From Anisus vortex (Eukaryota > Mollusca > Gastropoda > Planorbidae): a stretch of 64,000 nucleotides of DNA. The notes under the pieces were generated by a model that had not been told where the DNA came from, ran no database searches, and saw nothing but the letters and a program-made list of their open reading frames with translations. Shown here in pieces: positions 60,288 to 64,000 of this stretch. A program made the position numbers and the translations under genes. Within the stretch, counting starts at the first letter, position 1; every line of letters begins with the position of its first letter. The stretch is from assembly GCA_949126835.1 (NCBI GenBank), contig OX421502.1, positions 39,341,282 through 39,405,281 of the forward strand. Direction: 5' to 3'.

Positions 60288-60700
60288 TCAAGAGGTCAGC
60301 ACGGGGGAGCCAGTGAGTGTGTTACACAGACAGGGAGAGAGTTGACACACAGTGGGAAAAAAAAGATCAGTGTTAGAGATATCGTTGGCTTCCATTAGTC
60401 TCGAGAGACGACGGAATTTAGTGTGCCCTAGGGAGTGTGCGCTCCTGGTCGTGCAGCTTCTGCTGTGGCTGTACAAGCCCACACGCGAGTGACAGTCTTT
60501 GTTGCACATCTGGCACGAGAAGGCAGAATTGGTCATTGGCTGGTCTCTTTCCTTCCTTCTGGTTCGCTTCTCGTCAGCGAGCCGTTGCAGGTTTCTTTCT
60601 CCTGCTTCCAGCCCGGAGGTCAGCGCTTGTCTCCAGCTGAACCTGTCCTTGGCAAGTTCCTCCCAGCTGTTTGTGTCCATGGCCAAAGCTTTCAGGTCTC
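60288..60700 (-). pseudogene. LINE C-terminal fragment with C2H2-like finger
   Basis: A minus-strand frame reads NSWEELAKDRFSWRQAL, AGERNLQRLADEKRTRRK and then FSCQMCNKDCHSRVGLYSHS. A Trp-containing helix followed by a single C-x2-C...H finger is the usual C-terminus of a non-LTR retrotransposon ORF2 in molluscs and other invertebrates. Upstream RT domains are missing (5' truncation), so it is a dead insertion. Confidence 0.75.
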
Positions 60701-60729
60701 TCTTATCATATCATATCAAAACATATGAG

Positions 60730-61354
60730 TGACATCAGGGGGTGGGGAGAGTGACATCAGGGGGTGGGGAGAGTGACATCAGATGGTGGGGAGAGTGACA
60801 TCAGATGGTGGGGAGAGTGACATCAGATGGTGGGGAGAGTGACATCAGATGGTGGGGAGAGTGACATCAGATGGTGGGGAGAGTGACATCAGGGGGGAGA
60901 GTGACATCAGGGGGGGGTGGGGAGAGTGACATCAGGGGGTGGGGTGGGGAGAGTGACATCAGGGGAGGGGGAGAGAGACATCAGGGGGTGGGGAGAGAGA
61001 CATCAGGGGGTGGGGAGAGTGACATCAGGGGGGTGGGGAGAGTGACATCAGGGGGTGGGGAGAGTGACATCAGGGGTGGGGAGAGTGACATCAGGGGGTT
61101 GGGAGAGTGACATCAGGGGGTGGGGAGAGTGACATCAGGGGTGGGGAGAGTGACATCAGGGGGTTGGGAGAGTGACATCAGGGGGTGGGGAGAGTGACAT
61201 CAGGGGGTGGGGAGAGTGACATCAAGGGGTTGGGAGAGTGACATCAGGGGGTGGGGAGAGTGACATCAGGGGGGTGGGGAGAGTGACATCAGGGGTGGGG
61301 AGAGTGACATCAGGGGTGGGGAGAGTGACATCAGGGGTGGGGAGAGTGACATCA
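60730..61354. repeat. 22 bp G-rich minisatellite, 29 gacatca units
   Basis: Tandem units of gagtgacatcaggggg-tgggga with length 17-27 bp; gacatca occurs 29 times and nearly always as TGACATCA. A sub-block (60780-60880) has the agatgg variant, showing segmental amplification. It abuts the LINE tail at 60700. The array gives a Gly/Arg/Ser periodic open frame, not a gene. Confidence 0.95.
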
Positions 61355-61359
61355 CACTC

Positions 61360-62515
61360 CAAATGTAAACACTAGAAAAATTACATAAAAAAATATTAAA
61401 AAATGTTCATTGAAAATGGTTTGCCGCATTTCCTAAGACACTAATCAATAGCTCCAAGCGAAAAAAGGTTAAGTTGGAATTTTTTAAAACCCTACTTTTT
61501 GTTAAACCAAAGTATTACCCTTCAATAGCACAGAACTATAAATACAACAAGTAGTAATGTGCACAATTTCAACAGCAACACAAACAAAGCAATATGATAG
61601 AAACAAAGATTATGATATATAGAAACAAAGATAATGATATGAAGATTCCAAATTTCAAAGTAAAGAGCAAAGATAAGACAGAAAATGAAGAACAGTCCAT
61701 AAAGTAGATAAAAATATATTCAGCAAATGGAACGGCACTGAAGAAATTGCAACTTATATAAACAAATTGAACACAATAGTCTTGAACACAAATCTTAGTG
61801 AACAAGAAAAAGTAAAAAATACTAAGAGACAAAATGGTAGGAAATAAGAAAGTACACAAGAGCTAGAGAAAACATTGAGTCGGAGACCACGGGCCAATAT
61901 GGCGTAAAACTCGTCAGCACGCAATACTCAAAATGATGGAGGGATCACAAGTATTGGACTTGTTGTCTAAATCCTCCAAATCATAACTTTTGAGAACGAA
62001 GAAGAAGTAGCCTACAATATAAATATAACAAGTAACTACAAAAAATCAATGCAGATACTGAAATGAAGTATTACGATACCGTAGCCTGTTAGGTAAATAA
62101 TTCCATAAAATAGAAGTTTAACTGGACCAGAGCATGTCTTTTCACCCATAAAACGTTCAACTATAGAGGAATTACAATGGGCAGTTCTGAAAATGTCTAG
62201 TTTTGCCCTTAGACCTTACATACCTGCCATTTCTTTACTTCATCACACAATTATGGGCATGGTTTAGTTTTTTGCCCCTTTGCACATTGGCATCAAATAG
62301 GAATTATTAGTTTTGTTTAGTTGTCTGATCAATCTTGGCATTCAATTTCATTATTTGATTTTAATCTGGCTGTTAGTAAAATATAACTAATCCCTTTTTG
62401 GTCCTTGGCTAGATTAGAATTTGCATTAATTACAGGAATAAACCATGCATCATTAGTTCTATTGTTATGTTTACAGCAAAGGCAGCTCAAACTTTTTTTT
62501 TATTGGTTAAGTATA
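61360..62515. other. Intergenic, no gene seen
   Basis: A/T-rich DNA with many gaaa- and aaagata-type low-complexity stretches; the minus-strand open frame 61569-61859 is Phe/Leu-rich and unsupported. About 62200-62370 is the second copy of the repeat at 48280-48490. Confidence 0.5.
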
Positions 62516-62577
62516 CAAAGGGCCAGTGAAGCAGCGTTCACCAGTTTCTGTGGCCACAGCATACTACCGTGCCCCAA
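62516..62577 (-). repeat. SINE-B fragment
   Basis: agggccagtgaagcagcgtt, ccagtttctgtggccacagc, then a jump straight to accgtgcccc, so about 150 bp of the body are deleted. Confidence 0.75.
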
Positions 62578-62995
62578 TTTTTTATTTGGGACGCTAAATA
62601 AAAGTTTTAAAAACTTTGATTAAGTCAAAGCTCATAATGTTGTATTTTGCCACATTTAATTGAAAAAGTAGTTATGCAATTTACAGCAATGAATTCATTC
62701 TATTTAACTTAATATTAAAAAAACAGGCAAAACATTTTTTTCAAATTTACTTTATAATTTACTTGGAATATAGAATTGCAAAACATTACTAAACATTCAG
62801 GAGGGAAATTAAGAAAAAAAAAAAAAATACATGACTTGTTTAATTGTAAAGACATAATTTAATCTGGAAGTAAAAGAACAAATATATTTAATAGACTCAT
62901 TATTCAGCAGTTACAATGCCATGAAAGTAAGGTTATTTAAACTGTTCACCATTGTTATTGAAACATATAAACAAGTTATTCTAATATAGTAAAAA

Positions 62996-63224
62996 AGCCC
63001 CTCTGACAAATTGATCCATAGAGTCGGTGAAGCAGCGTTTGTGTGGCCAGCACTATGCACAGACGCCTTAATTTTAACCCAACTAAGGTCAGGTAAACCA
63101 TCAGAGCTGGGTATACTCAGGGACACCATCCACGCCCATGAAAAAAACCTAGCCTGCACCAGGATTCAAACCCAGGACCTTCGGTATGCCAGCAATATGC
63201 ACTGCCGCTCGGCCACCGTGCCCC
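62996..63224 (-). repeat. SINE-B copy
   Basis: Tail ctctgacaaattgatccata, body aaccatcagagctgggtata, box B complement caggattcaaacccagg, head gcactgccgctcggccaccg. Partly shortened at the tail. Confidence 0.88.
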
Positions 63225-64000
63225 CAATTCAAATATAGATATAGACAACTGAAAAATTATAAATTTTTTTTATATAAAGAGTTCCATCACCTCCTGTTAA
63301 AAACTTGCACAAATTTATTAATCGACACTGTCAGGACTTGCTTATCATCAAGGTTTAGATAGATATTTTAAAACTAAATTTCATTGGTTCAGGAACATCT
63401 ATATAAACAATTATAGAAAGACTTTTTTATATCTTGGTCTAAAAAAAACATTATTTTTCATGTACACATATTGTAATTGTTGATTTAAATTGCTCTTTTT
63501 AGGGAAAATCTGAAAGCTGTTGCATCCTGCACTTTGAAAACCACCTGTTTATAATCATAAAATCATTTTCCAACATTAACATATTTTTACATACTTCAGA
63601 CGGATTATGAAGGAAACATCTTTTTTAAAAAATCATTTGGACTGGCAATAATGGTCTATAAATACATGTAATGGAAGGGCTTAAATAAAAACACATCTTT
63701 GCATTGGAATAAGCCCTGACCCAGAAAGTTTTTTTCCTTTTTATTCTTTTTGTGTATTTCTGTAACAAGACTATGAATTAAAGACATGTGTATATATACA
63801 TCAGTGGTTGGTAAGTAGCTCAGTGGTCAGCACCTTGACCAAGGGAAATGACTCTCCCAGACTAAATCTTTCTGCTGTTGACTATAAATAAATATTAAGG
63901 CTAAGAAAAATTTTTTTATATTTACACAGTGACATTTATCTGGCAATGAAAGTATTAAGAGAAACATGATATTTAAGGTTTAGTAAATGCTTAAGACTAA
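63225..64000. other. Intergenic, no gene seen
   Basis: No exon supported. A tRNA-like box A motif (gtagctcagtggtcagcacc, about 63815-63834) may start another SINE but no box B follows convincingly. Confidence 0.35.

Noticed and set aside
60435..60732. Overlapping plus-strand frames of 67-97 residues
   Set aside because: Antisense of the LINE C-terminal fragment.

Overview
The window looks like nuclear DNA of a gastropod-like mollusc (inference). It is AT-rich, the genes are split by GT-AG introns, intergenic and intronic space is crowded with tRNA-derived SINEs, decayed LINEs and DNA transposons, and the conserved proteins are animal orthologues. Nothing bacterial or viral was seen. Most exon boundaries below were placed by hand from splice signals, reading-frame continuity and remembered family conservation, not by computation.

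Layout. 1-3.1 kb and 4.6-5.6 kb hold LINE 3' fragments, two of which form a roughly 500 bp inverted repeat. 3.15-8.27 kb (minus) is the 5' part of a PDZ-domain gene whose PDZ is split over two exons. 9-13.4 kb is repeats, including an 11 bp minisatellite and a 695 bp TTAA-flanked MITE. 13.7-22.1 kb (plus) is RBM41, an RRM protein related to the minor-spliceosome protein U11/U12-65K. Its intron holds about 53 copies of a 14 bp repeat and its 3'UTR holds 12 copies of a 28 bp repeat. 22.2-31.0 kb (minus) is a mitochondrial Hsp40, DNAJA3/Tid1, convergent with RBM41 and apparently carrying two alternative last exons. 32.3-34.7 kb is a decayed CR1/jockey-like LINE. 37.0-43.6 kb (minus) is a complete nine-exon lysosomal Pro-X carboxypeptidase (PRCP) with one probable GC-AG intron. 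45.3-47.6 kb is a hAT-like DNA transposon with 6 bp target duplications, inserted in a LINE tail. 47.8-50 kb holds a 218 bp hAT-type MITE and a LINE broken by a SINE. 52.8-54.6 kb holds a promoter-like block and a second 6 bp-TSD element. 55.3-59.6 kb (minus) is probably a small single-pass membrane-protein gene I could not name. 60.3-61.4 kb is a LINE zinc-finger tail next to a 22 bp TGACATCA minisatellite. The rest is SINE-bearing intergenic DNA.

The host genes are unrelated housekeeping genes and do not form a functional cluster. The most coherent system is among the mobile elements. One SINE family (SINE-A) shares its 3' end and TAAGA-type tail with the abundant LINE family, which suggests that the LINE machinery moves it. 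A hAT-like family with CAGAC(A/C)TG termini has both a 2.3 kb coding remnant and a 0.7 kb short member here.
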